From positions 176,766 through 240,765 of the forward strand of contig CACIKF010000003.1 in NCBI GenBank assembly GCA_902587165.1: DNA of 64,000 nt, read 5' to 3'. Every line of letters starts with the position of its first letter. Position 1 is the stretch's first letter. Position numbers and translations under genes: made by a program. The DNA comes from Puniceicoccaceae bacterium. GTDB taxonomy: Bacteria; Verrucomicrobiota; Verrucomicrobiia; Opitutales; Coraliomargaritaceae. Below are positions 56,227-64,000 of this stretch, in pieces. The notes under the pieces were generated by a model, which had not been told where the DNA came from, ran no database searches, and was given only the letters and a program-made list of their open reading frames with translations.

Positions 56227-56613
56227 ATGGAATATACGCGCTTAGATAAATGGCTTTGGGCCGTTCGCGTGTATAAGACACGCAGTGATGCCGCCGAAGC
56301 CTGCAGAGGCTCCGCAGTGCGGCTCAATGAAACGATCGCTAAGCCCTCAGCAAAAGTGAGAATTGGCAGCACCGTCGTGGCTCGAACCAGAGCACTCACA
56401 CGAACCTTACTTGTCACAGGCCTGACCGAAAAACGAGTCGGCGCGGCCCTCGTGCCTAACTTCCTTGAAGATAAGACCCTAAAATCCGAATACGAAAAAG
56501 CCCGCGAAAAGCAAGCTAACGCACGGGTCTTCAGCCACAAAGGCAGCGGACGCCCTACCAAGAAGAATCGTCGCGACATTGAGAAACTAATCGCACCCGA
56601 TGAATTCGATTAA
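56227..56613 (+). CDS. S4-domain RNA-binding protein (Hsp15/HslR-like)
   Basis: 128 aa. The S4 alpha-L fold opens with RLDKWLWAVRVYKTRSDAAEACRGSAVRLNE (residues 5-35), followed by a basic C-terminal tail (GRPTKKNRRDIEKL). Hsp15 recycles nascent-chain-carrying 50S subunits after heat shock, but small S4 proteins have several roles, so the name is provisional. It overlaps the next gene by 14 bp. Confidence 0.88.
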   Translation: MEYTRLDKWLWAVRVYKTRSDAAEACRGSAVRLNETIAKPSAKVRIGSTVVARTRALTRTLLVTGLTEKRVGAALVPNFLEDKTLKSEYEKAREKQANARVFSHKGSGRPTKKNRRDIEKLIAPDEFD

Positions 56614-57229
56614 ACAAATCGACTACGAAGCCGAGTCCCCCGAAGTCCCGAAGCCATTTGCCTCACTCATTCAAGATGCCGACGACCGCTGGGAAAAATT
56701 TTGGGCGCAAAAGCTGAACAAACGTTACCCCCGCTATGTTGCGAGTGAGCCCGCTCAAGTTTACGCCGCACTCAAATACGTGCGCGATGAAGGCCTCGCT
56801 CTCGGCGAGCGCTTCATCGAATGGGGCAGTGGATTCGGTGTCGCCACTAATCTGGCAGCGCAACTAGGATTTGAAGCCACTGGCATTGAACTCGAGGATG
56901 GCCTAGTGGAGATAGCCGAATCGCTCGCCAAAAAACATCAGACAGGTGCCAAATTCATCACCGCCACTTATGTTCCTGAAGGCTACATCAGCTACGACCA
57001 CGTCGGCGGCAGCGACATCGTCCCCGACGAAAGTTTTGGCCACCAAGCCTACCCACCCCGCTACGATGGGATGGACATCGGCCTAGACGAAATAGATGTT
57101 TTCTTCGTCTACCCCTGGCCAGGCGAACAAGAAATGATGCTTAAGCTATTTGAATCCGTCGCTAGCGAAGACGCTATCCTCATCGCCTACTATGGCGACG
57201 GAGAGATATGCATTTACCGAAAACAGTAG
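56600..57229 (+). CDS. Class I SAM-dependent methyltransferase-like protein
   Basis: 209 aa. Motif I appears as FIEWGSGFGVATNLAAQLG, followed at the right distance by the acidic ATGIELEDGLVEIAE. The rest of the fold is plausible (IDVFFVYPWPGEQ), but the substrate is unknown. Start at ATG 56600, inside the end of the S4 gene. Translation may be coupled to the S4 protein. Whether it acts on RNA, as this pairing suggests, is speculation. Confidence 0.7.
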   Translation: MNSIKQIDYEAESPEVPKPFASLIQDADDRWEKFWAQKLNKRYPRYVASEPAQVYAALKYVRDEGLALGERFIEWGSGFGVATNLAAQLGFEATGIELEDGLVEIAESLAKKHQTGAKFITATYVPEGYISYDHVGGSDIVPDESFGHQAYPPRYDGMDIGLDEIDVFFVYPWPGEQEMMLKLFESVASEDAILIAYYGDGEICIYRKQ

Positions 57230-57286
57230 TCAGCAGGCAGAAATCAGTTTTTCATACTAACTATATAACGGTGCTGAGTGCCCATC

Positions 57287-58537
57287 ATGAAAAACTTCCT
57301 CATTATCACACAAGTATTTCGTCCCGACCCTGCCGCGGTCGGGCAATACTTTGATGAAGCCGCGCAAGCCATTGCGGGCACCGGGGCTCAAGTCACTGTG
57401 CTCACAGCCAATCGTGGTTACGATAATCCCAGGGAAAAGTTTTTGGCGGGAGAAGCTCGTGATGGAATTCAAATCCAGCGCCTACCCCTTTCCTCCTTTG
57501 GTAAGACAAGCATCCCGCTTCGTATTTTTGCGCAGCTTTCCTTTTTAGTCCAATGCATCCTGCGGGGACTGTTCGCCCGTAAGTTAACTGACCTTTTAGT
57601 TTCGACCTCCCCCCCGATGGCGGCGATCACTGCAGTCATAATCGGACTCTTTCGCCCCAAACTAAAAGTCCACTACTGGGTGATGGATATTAACCCAGAC
57701 CAAGCCATTGCACTTGGCACCTTCTCTCCCAAGCACCCACTCGTAAAGGCACTCGACTGGCTCAATCGCCGCATCCTAAAGCGCGCCGACTCAATCATTG
57801 TCCTCGATCGCTTCATGCAGGCGCGCTTGGAAAGGAAACTCAAGCTCCCGACAGAAGACTTGCGTTCACCAATTCAGGTCATTCCACCGTGGCCGATGGA
57901 CGACTATTTAGAAACTGTAGCGCACTCTGAAAATTCGTTCCGCAAAGAACAAGGCTGGGAGGACAAATTCGTGGTCATGCATAGCGGAAATCATAGCCTA
58001 GTGCACCCACTCGACACCATATTAGATGCAGCAGATGCACTCAAGGACGACCCACGTTTCGTATTCGTTTTTGTCGGTGGCGGCATGGGGAAAGAGATCG
58101 TTGATGCACGCTTACAAGAGCAATCAAGTGCTGCCAGTAACATCATCTCGCTCCCTTATCAGTCACTTGACCAAATACGCTACTCTTTATCCGCTGCTGA
58201 TCTACATATCGTCTCGCTGGGCAATGAAATGAGCGGTATCGTCCACCCCTGTAAAATCTATGGTATCCTCAGCATCGGCCGACCTGTGCTTACACTGGGG
58301 CCTAACGAAAGCTACCTGAGCGATATCACTGGCGACAATGAAGTCGGTTGGTCGATCAGACATGGCGACTTAGATGGTGTAGTCGCGGCACTCCGAGTCG
58401 CCGCGACCCAGACAGAAAAAGAGCGCGTTGCCATAGGCCAACATGCTCAAAAAATTGCTACAGAAAAGTTTAGCCGCGAACAACTGGTGAGGCAATATCT
58501 AGATATGATACTTTGCGAACCTCGACTTACACAATGA
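57287..58537 (+). CDS. Glycosyltransferase family 4 (WbuB-like)
   Basis: 416 aa. The N-terminal Rossmann half starts MKNFLIITQVFRPDPAAVGQYF. The C-terminal GT-B half has the nucleotide-sugar region VMHSGNHS, then GGGMGKEI and the family's HPCKIYGILSIGRPVL with its Glu-like position replaced. Probably adds a sugar in O-antigen or exopolysaccharide assembly. An upstream GTG at 57278 in frame is less likely than ATG 57287. Its stop overlaps the next ATG (ATGA). Confidence 0.85.
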   Translation: MKNFLIITQVFRPDPAAVGQYFDEAAQAIAGTGAQVTVLTANRGYDNPREKFLAGEARDGIQIQRLPLSSFGKTSIPLRIFAQLSFLVQCILRGLFARKLTDLLVSTSPPMAAITAVIIGLFRPKLKVHYWVMDINPDQAIALGTFSPKHPLVKALDWLNRRILKRADSIIVLDRFMQARLERKLKLPTEDLRSPIQVIPPWPMDDYLETVAHSENSFRKEQGWEDKFVVMHSGNHSLVHPLDTILDAADALKDDPRFVFVFVGGGMGKEIVDARLQEQSSAASNIISLPYQSLDQIRYSLSAADLHIVSLGNEMSGIVHPCKIYGILSIGRPVLTLGPNESYLSDITGDNEVGWSIRHGDLDGVVAALRVAATQTEKERVAIGQHAQKIATEKFSREQLVRQYLDMILCEPRLTQ

Positions 58538-59820
58538 ATATTTGGATCATAAACCCCTTCGACCAACTGCCCAACGAGACGGATGTCCCGCTTCGCTACT
58601 GGACACTCTGTCGCATGCTCGCCGAACAGGGCAACGAAGTCATTTGGTGGTCGTCCGACTTCTCGCACTTAAGCAAAAAAAAGCGCCAGCCTTGTCCCCC
58701 AACCGATGGATTCTCCGTGCGCCTTATCGAAACCCCACCTTACCATAAAAACATAGGCTTCGCACGCCTCCGAAATCACAAAGCTTTTGCTATTAGTTTT
58801 TTCCGAGAAGTCATGATCGGTCTGAAAGGAGAAGGGCTAAAAGTCCCGGATTGTATTGTTTTGTCCCTTCCCCCGCTAGATGTTGCAGAATATGCTTTCC
58901 GCATTAGAGATGATCTCAATCAGAATACACCAAACTTAAATTGCCAAGTAATCGTCGATGTGCAGGACGCTTGGCCGGAAGCTTTTTATCAAGTCCTGCC
59001 AAAACCTCTGCGACAAACTTTAGGCCCACTTTTACTCTACTCATTGCATCGCAAAGCAAGTCGCGCATATAGAGGTGCTGACAAAATCACCGCCGTTGGC
59101 CAGACGTATGTTGATTTAGCAAAAAAGTATTTTGCGCCCCGGCTAAAAGGCAAGATACCCCCGACTCATTTATGCTATTTGGGTGCAGACCTTCATCGCT
59201 TTCAAAGCCATCGCACTCTGTGCACCGAAAAAGAAAAACAACAAAATACAGTAACCAATAAGCGACCTCTCAAAGCTATCTATATGGGATCTATGGGATC
59301 TGGCTATGACCTGGAGACCTTGATTGAGGTGGCGAATCGATGGAAGAAGGAGGAAATCTTGCCTTGGCAGATTCACTTCGCAGGCGCGGGTTCCCAGTTG
59401 AAGGCACTCAAAGATACCAGCCAAAAGCGAGGACTTCTCAATGAACGAGTTTTCTTTCATGGCTATCTCAAAAATTCCGCTATTAAACAACTCTTAGAGG
59501 AGGCAGACCTCGGCATCGTCCCCAATAGGCCTAACAGTCTTGTTGCTTGTCCTAATAAGGCATGTGAGTACGCCGCCGCCAGCCTACCTATAATCAGTTG
59601 CCTATCCGGAGAACTAGAAAAGTTGCTAGAGGAGTGGGGCGTCGGCATCACTTACAAGGAATCGTGCATCGACTCACTCTATAATGCCTTCGAATACTAT
59701 AATTCAGATCTTAATCGTTTAGCGCAGCATTCGACTAGCGCTCGTATAATGGCAACAAAACTTTTTAACCGAGACAAAAGCTATCGTAATCTAATTCAAT
59801 TTATCACTGAAGGTGCCTAA
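58534..59820 (+). CDS. Glycosyltransferase family 4
   Basis: 428 aa. It opens MNIWIINPFDQLPNE and has the C-terminal half with KAIYMGSMGSGYDLETLI, HFAGAGSQLKAL and a PNKACEYAAASLPII acceptor/donor loop of GT4 enzymes. The DNA is AT-richer than its left neighbours, and the codon use differs by eye, which suggests separate acquisition of the sugar-transfer block. It overlaps the previous gene by 4 bp and the following sulfotransferase by 8 bp. Confidence 0.85.
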   Translation: MNIWIINPFDQLPNETDVPLRYWTLCRMLAEQGNEVIWWSSDFSHLSKKKRQPCPPTDGFSVRLIETPPYHKNIGFARLRNHKAFAISFFREVMIGLKGEGLKVPDCIVLSLPPLDVAEYAFRIRDDLNQNTPNLNCQVIVDVQDAWPEAFYQVLPKPLRQTLGPLLLYSLHRKASRAYRGADKITAVGQTYVDLAKKYFAPRLKGKIPPTHLCYLGADLHRFQSHRTLCTEKEKQQNTVTNKRPLKAIYMGSMGSGYDLETLIEVANRWKKEEILPWQIHFAGAGSQLKALKDTSQKRGLLNERVFFHGYLKNSAIKQLLEEADLGIVPNRPNSLVACPNKACEYAAASLPIISCLSGELEKLLEEWGVGITYKESCIDSLYNAFEYYNSDLNRLAQHSTSARIMATKLFNRDKSYRNLIQFITEGA

Positions 59821-60757
59821 TCTCATACAACGATTGCGCCGAACTCTGGCTAGCGGACCCCTCCATAGACCTAGCCTTGCTACTGCTGCTTACTTTCAGG
59901 AAATTACCTATCAACGACAAATAAATATACCAGAGCACCAACCTAAGGTGATCTGTTTAGGCAATTTTAAGACGGGTACTGCATCGCTCCATGGACTTCT
60001 TGGGCAACAATTTCGAGGCGAACACGAACCAAACGCTTACTTATTTTCCCGCACTTGGCTAAAGCATACCGAAGGCTACATCACCGACGAAGAATGGATC
60101 AATTTTATGATCCACCGAAATAACGCCTTAAAGCTTGATTACGAGTGCTCCGGTTTTCTGACTACCGAAGCTTCGCGGATGGCCAAACTCTTCCCTCAGA
60201 CAAAATTCGTTCTGACCATCCGCGACCCCAAGTCTTGGTGCCGATCTATGCTTCGACATATCCTTAAAAACCGCCACAAGCTTGGCTTTCACTATTGGGA
60301 ACCCGTCCTGCAACACTGGTTTAACAAGCAAACAGAAATGAGTAAGCAGGGGGCAAACAATACCTTTCTAGCTGAAGGGCCATGCTTTATGACAAACAAA
60401 GCTACAGCGATGACTCGTCCTATCCATCCACTTTTCCCAGACGAAGAATCTTCTCTCGAGGAGCAAAAGCTTTACCCGCTAAAGGGCCTGTTAAATTACT
60501 GGCAAACTAGTAACCAACTAGCAATCAAAACGATTCCGCCCGAGCGCCTCTTAATCTTAGAAACAAAAAAGCTGTCCGAATCCATCGAACAGCTTGAAAG
60601 TTTTATTGGCTTACTGCCCGGTGTGCTCAATGCCAATAAAAGCCACCTGCACGCATCAGCAGATTTAACTGATCCTTTGGCATTGATATCAAACAACTAC
60701 TTGAATGAGATGATTTATCCTTATCAGTCAGTTCTAAACAGCTGGCTCGATTCTTAA
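59813..60757 (+). CDS. Sulfotransferase-like protein
   Basis: 314 aa. The 5'-PAPS loop is VICLGNFKTGTASLHGLL (like PKTGTTSL), and a 3'-phosphate segment FVLTIRDPKSWCRSM has the Arg and Ser positions. It probably transfers sulfate from PAPS to a saccharide, fitting its place between glycosyltransferases; marine polysaccharides are commonly sulfated. The GTG start lies 8 bp inside the previous gene. Catalytic residues downstream were not all assigned. Confidence 0.75.
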   Translation: MPNLIQRLRRTLASGPLHRPSLATAAYFQEITYQRQINIPEHQPKVICLGNFKTGTASLHGLLGQQFRGEHEPNAYLFSRTWLKHTEGYITDEEWINFMIHRNNALKLDYECSGFLTTEASRMAKLFPQTKFVLTIRDPKSWCRSMLRHILKNRHKLGFHYWEPVLQHWFNKQTEMSKQGANNTFLAEGPCFMTNKATAMTRPIHPLFPDEESSLEEQKLYPLKGLLNYWQTSNQLAIKTIPPERLLILETKKLSESIEQLESFIGLLPGVLNANKSHLHASADLTDPLALISNNYLNEMIYPYQSVLNSWLDS

Positions 60758-60760
60758 CTC

Positions 60761-61576
60761 TTAAGGTTGCACCTTGATCTTCAATCTTATTTGGTAGAAA
60801 TAGATCGCCTTCATCAGCGCAAAGTGAAATCCTACCGCTCCGTCAAGGAAGCCTTTTTTGAGCACATAAGAGACGACAAAATAAGCGGGAGCGAACCACC
60901 ACTTCGCCAGATTTTGATACTTCTTCTTCTGGCGCTCTGTAAGTCCGTTCCACCCTGGACCCTGTTGCTTCATTAGGCGCAAGTATCGCGCCGCTTCCCA
61001 TGAGGAATACTCATTATGCTTTGCGATGTAATGTTTCAGTCCACGAAAATCATTGTGCTCAATAGGAGTTTTTATCTCACCCACTGTTCCTTCGAGGACA
61101 GGGTGCTCATGCACTTCCATATCAAGATGGCTCCAACTATCTTCCTCAATCTTTTCATACTCACCTACACCGATACGAAACAACGCAAGCTTCCTGAAGG
61201 CATCCCCACCGCGCAATGCTTGTCCCATAAAGTAATTGGTGAAATTCAGCCAAAACCCGACATACTCCGTACTTCGAATAGCAGACTGCACTTCTGCTAT
61301 AAACTCAGGTGATACAAACTCATCCGCATCCAAAAATAAAACCCATTTAGTCGTGAACTTGTAATTCCGTAACGTCCAGTTCCGTTTTTTAGGAAATTGG
61401 CCATCCCACTCAAAATACAGAACTTCTGCTCCAGCTACTTCCGCAATGGCCTTAGTATCATCGGAACTTCCCGAATCAACAACAACGATGGGCCCAAGAG
61501 CTGTGACAGCAGCAATACAAGGAGCCAAGTTCTTCGCCTCGTTTTTGACGGGGAGGACTATAGTAATGTCAGACAT
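60761..61576 (-). CDS. Glycosyltransferase family 2
   Basis: 271 aa. A GT-A fold with the opening ITIVLPVKNEAKNLAPCIAAV, the VVVDSGSSDDT nucleotide motif, the metal DxD (VLFLDADEF, DAD) and a C-terminal PAYFVVSYVLKKG hydrophobic segment. It adds a sugar to a membrane-bound acceptor, in the family of LPS core beta-glucosyl transferases such as WaaE/KdtX. It converges on the sulfotransferase, with 3 bp between. Confidence 0.9.
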   Translation of the reverse strand: MSDITIVLPVKNEAKNLAPCIAAVTALGPIVVVDSGSSDDTKAIAEVAGAEVLYFEWDGQFPKKRNWTLRNYKFTTKWVLFLDADEFVSPEFIAEVQSAIRSTEYVGFWLNFTNYFMGQALRGGDAFRKLALFRIGVGEYEKIEEDSWSHLDMEVHEHPVLEGTVGEIKTPIEHNDFRGLKHYIAKHNEYSSWEAARYLRLMKQQGPGWNGLTERQKKKYQNLAKWWFAPAYFVVSYVLKKGFLDGAVGFHFALMKAIYFYQIRLKIKVQP

Positions 61577-61587
61577 AAGAATAATGC

Positions 61588-61722
61588 TTAATCCGAGCTC
61601 CCCTCTCCAAGAACTACCAAAGAAGCTACCTTAGATTTACGCACAGTCACGATAATCAAACAGAAGATAAAGAACAATACTAGAGTTCCCAGTAACCGCG
61701 TTGTCAAAGCGTAAGCAGTCAA
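61588..61722 (-). CDS. Possible 44-aa single-span membrane peptide between two glycosyltransferases
   Basis: A short frame with one strong membrane helix (LLGTLVLFFIFCLIIVTV), a basic VRKSK flank on its C-terminal side and a polar tail (GEGSSD). Only a TTG start is possible, and no ribosome site is seen. It fills most of the 181-bp gap between the GT2 and GT4 genes. It may be a true small protein or the remnant tail of a longer membrane gene (for example a polymerase or flippase). Confidence 0.3.
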   Translation of the reverse strand: MTAYALTTRLLGTLVLFFIFCLIIVTVRKSKVASLVVLGEGSSD

Positions 61723-61757
61723 TATTTGAATTAAGTGAGCTCATTCAATAAAACACG

Positions 61758-62888
61758 CTAGATCACATACAATGAGTTTAAATTACTAACGAATTGAGTC
61801 ATACTTAAGTGCGATTCGCACCACAAACGCCCCTTTTGTCCCATGGCCTCTAGGGCACTCGGTTCAGTAACACTAAATCCCTGAATCGCATCAACAGCCT
61901 CCTCCAGATCGTTCGAACTCAAGCACCATCCACAGTCCTGATTGACAAGGTCGAACGACAGATCATTGCCTGGTGATAAAATAACGGGGAGGCTCGCAGA
62001 TAAGGCTTCGGCGGTCGTGTATCCAAAATTCTCCCGGTGCGAGAGCGAAATAAATCCATCCGCCGCAAGGAAGGCAGAATCACGGGCAGCCCCATAAATG
62101 GGCCCAGTGAGCAGCACTGAATCCGAAAGCGACCTGTCCGCTACATAGGCCTCCAAATCACTTTTCCTTAGACCTGAGTCTCCGCCAACAAGCACCAACC
62201 GAACGCCATCTGCTTTAGCTCGTGCAAACGCCTCGATCGTCTCCAAGGGCCTTTTCATGCCGTCATAACGACCCAAATACATCAAAATGCGCTCATCTTC
62301 GGATATGCCCCATTTTTTACGAAAATCAAGACGTGCCTCAGCGCGCAAACTTATGTCCAGCATTTCCACTGGCCAGTGCACAACCTTTGTATTGTCACCT
62401 GAATAAATGTGAGCTGCTTTCGTGCGCTCTCGCTCGGTCGCAAAGACTACCGCACTGGCGTCTCGCAAATAACGCTCCCCCACTAGACGCATCCACCAAT
62501 GCTTAAACTTCCCTCCATAAGAAAAGACCCATGGATCTAAACTCCCGTGCGGGACTGCCCAATAAGGAATATCTTCGCGCTTTGCCTGTTGACGCGTCCA
62601 ATTACACTGCCCGCGAAACAATGAATGAGTTACCAACAACTCTGGATTTTGATCACATATAAACTGTTCAGCCTTACGCCGTGAATGACGTGATAAAAAC
62701 TGATGCCGCTTCCCCATAAAACGAGAGTTCTCATCAATGTAGTGAACCGCCGCTTCATCTGAGCGCTCTTCAAGACCATCGTCGAAACTAAGAATTCGCC
62801 CCCCGAGTGCTGTTTGAAAATCACGTATTGCTTGAACAACACCTCCATACACGGGCGAGTAATCTAGGCATATATTTGTAGTTTTCAC
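61758..62888 (-). CDS. Glycosyltransferase family 4
   Basis: 376 aa, GTG start. GT-B features: NICLDYSPVYGGVVQAI at the N-terminus, then ILMYLGRYDGMKRPLETIEA and the C-terminal SHRENFGYTTAEALSASLPVI with the conserved E-x(7)-E pattern of GT4 retaining enzymes. A polysaccharide-assembly gene like its neighbours; donor and acceptor cannot be told. Confidence 0.9.
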   Translation of the reverse strand: MKTTNICLDYSPVYGGVVQAIRDFQTALGGRILSFDDGLEERSDEAAVHYIDENSRFMGKRHQFLSRHSRRKAEQFICDQNPELLVTHSLFRGQCNWTRQQAKREDIPYWAVPHGSLDPWVFSYGGKFKHWWMRLVGERYLRDASAVVFATERERTKAAHIYSGDNTKVVHWPVEMLDISLRAEARLDFRKKWGISEDERILMYLGRYDGMKRPLETIEAFARAKADGVRLVLVGGDSGLRKSDLEAYVADRSLSDSVLLTGPIYGAARDSAFLAADGFISLSHRENFGYTTAEALSASLPVILSPGNDLSFDLVNQDCGWCLSSNDLEEAVDAIQGFSVTEPSALEAMGQKGRLWCESHLSMTQFVSNLNSLYVI

Positions 62889-62909
62889 ATTATCTAAATA
62901 TTATATATA

Positions 62910-63956
62910 TCAGAACTTCATTTCCAAAGAATCCAAAATACGATTAAACTCATCAGCCCATCGAGCGGGGCCATACGCTTTAGCACACTCAAGGGAATAT
63001 TCCGAGCCGCATGAGTAATCTGAGTCATTTTGAGCAATTACACACTTTAGTGCCTCAGCGATCTCGTCTGCAGTTACTGCCTTAAAGCCAAAGCCATTTA
63101 AACCGTGCTCAAGTAAGTCGGAGCCAGCCCCGACTGCATGACTTAGAACAAGCTGACAACCCGAAAGTGCCGCCTCATGGACAACTAAGCCCCAGTGTTC
63201 CTCTAGACTAGGCAGAACCAAGCAGCGCGAATCTGCGAGAAGCGTCGCGATTTGATCTGGCTGCGCAAAGGGGCGAACCTCAACCGATGAATAGTTACGT
63301 AATTGCGCCTCCAACGGACCACTCCCGACCATCAGCAATGACCAGTCCCGCGCGGCATTACCCAATTGGCGAAAAGCCTCTGCCAATTCCAGCACGCCTT
63401 TGCGCTCAATGAATTGACCGACAAAAATAAAGCGCTTACTCCGCTCATTGAGGGCTGTTGATGCCTTAAATATTTCAGGATCCCCACCATACATCCCTTC
63501 GTAAATACGCTCATGAGGCACCCCAAATATACGACAGAGCTGACGAGCGCGTTTGCCAGGCACCATGATCGCAGAAAAATGGTTTCGATACTTAAGCCGA
63601 AACACCAATGCCCCGATCATCTGCCGCAATGTCCGCTTCCACGGATTATCCACCATAGCTACCACCTTACCGCCATTTGCACGCACCTCTGCCCCAAGCG
63701 CGTTGAACGGGACATGCCCCCAACCTGTTTGAAAGTATATTTTCGGGATTTTTAGACCGAAATCAGACCAACGGGGTCTTGCATCCTCATCCATCCAATG
63801 CACTGGTCGCCCAAGTATCGCTTCCATCCCTTCAATCGGCACTGCCGGCCGAGTTGCAAGGACGGGGAATGCGCCAACATCATCCTGCGCTGCCTTAATG
63901 AGACGTGCGCCATACGCAGGTAATCCGTTCCAACCGATTGCTATATCTTCTCGCAT
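62910..63956 (-). CDS. Glycosyltransferase family 4-like
   Basis: 348 aa. N-terminal half MREDIAIGWNGLPAYGARLI; C-terminal half RFIFVGQFIERKGVLELAEAF, LLMVGSGPLEAQL and SLEEHWGLVVHEAALSGCQLV with the retaining GT4 Glu pattern. It precedes the 61758 gene by 21 bp on the same strand, so the two are likely one transcript. The last 44 bp of the window beyond its start hold no gene that can be called. Confidence 0.9.
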   Translation of the reverse strand: MREDIAIGWNGLPAYGARLIKAAQDDVGAFPVLATRPAVPIEGMEAILGRPVHWMDEDARPRWSDFGLKIPKIYFQTGWGHVPFNALGAEVRANGGKVVAMVDNPWKRTLRQMIGALVFRLKYRNHFSAIMVPGKRARQLCRIFGVPHERIYEGMYGGDPEIFKASTALNERSKRFIFVGQFIERKGVLELAEAFRQLGNAARDWSLLMVGSGPLEAQLRNYSSVEVRPFAQPDQIATLLADSRCLVLPSLEEHWGLVVHEAALSGCQLVLSHAVGAGSDLLEHGLNGFGFKAVTADEIAEALKCVIAQNDSDYSCGSEYSLECAKAYGPARWADEFNRILDSLEMKF

Positions 63957-64000
63957 ATCCTTATAATCATTACTTTACCTTCGGAAAGGTTGTCTGCATC

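Overview
The window is a 64-kb, gene-dense chromosomal piece of a Gram-negative bacterium. It most resembles a marine Verrucomicrobiota of class Opitutae (Puniceicoccales/Coraliomargarita-like). The reasons are: a large prepilin-like protein of a kind seen in that phylum, a TPR-ExbB-vWA-ExbD-ExbD operon, a stand-alone CoaC, a manganese-type ABC permease fused to a DtxR-like domain, a sulfotransferase among glycosyltransferases, and a near absence of Shine-Dalgarno sequences. The taxonomic call is an inference from protein character; no rRNA gene is present. No CRISPR array, transposase, integrase or phage module was found.

Layout. 1-1444: the end of a suf Fe-S assembly operon (sufD fragment, sufT). 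1663-8907: three exported proteins, including a 975-aa secreted protein made of two tandem modules plus a lamin-tail-like domain, preceded by a sigma54-like site and followed by a strong terminator. 8997-15799: a six-gene envelope operon with TPR lipid/peptidoglycan-side candidates, ExbB, a membrane-anchored vWA protein and two ExbD proteins, but no TonB. 15894-25978: housekeeping genes coaC, leuA, holA, cinA, uvrC, hemB, cysS and an SMP-30 family gene. 26026-30168: a four-gene Mn/Fe/Zn ABC importer. 30320-30968: rpmI-rplT. 31071-37374: pyrB, pyrC, a CPBP protease, a DAHP synthase and rlmN.

37732-50936: a 42-aa lipoprotein, valS, and a long minus-strand run coaE-rho-gspE-pilT-pilB-pilC closed by a terminator, then comM. 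51052-57229: tRNA-Ser(UGA), dgt, a PfkB kinase, tmk, a MalY/PatB aminotransferase, an S4 RNA-binding protein and a methyltransferase. 57287-63956: a surface-polysaccharide region with four GT4-like glycosyltransferases, one GT2 and one sulfotransferase.

How it works together: the ExbB/vWA/ExbD operon looks like a proton-motive-force-driven envelope machine in which the vWA protein takes the topological place of TonB. The type IV pilus/type II secretion motor genes may move or export prepilin-like proteins such as the one at 1663. The metal importer is probably self-regulated through its fused DtxR-like domain. The polysaccharide region probably builds a sulfated exopolymer or O-antigen. Much of the remainder is core metabolism. 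Function assignments rest on motifs read from the translations; no database search was run.
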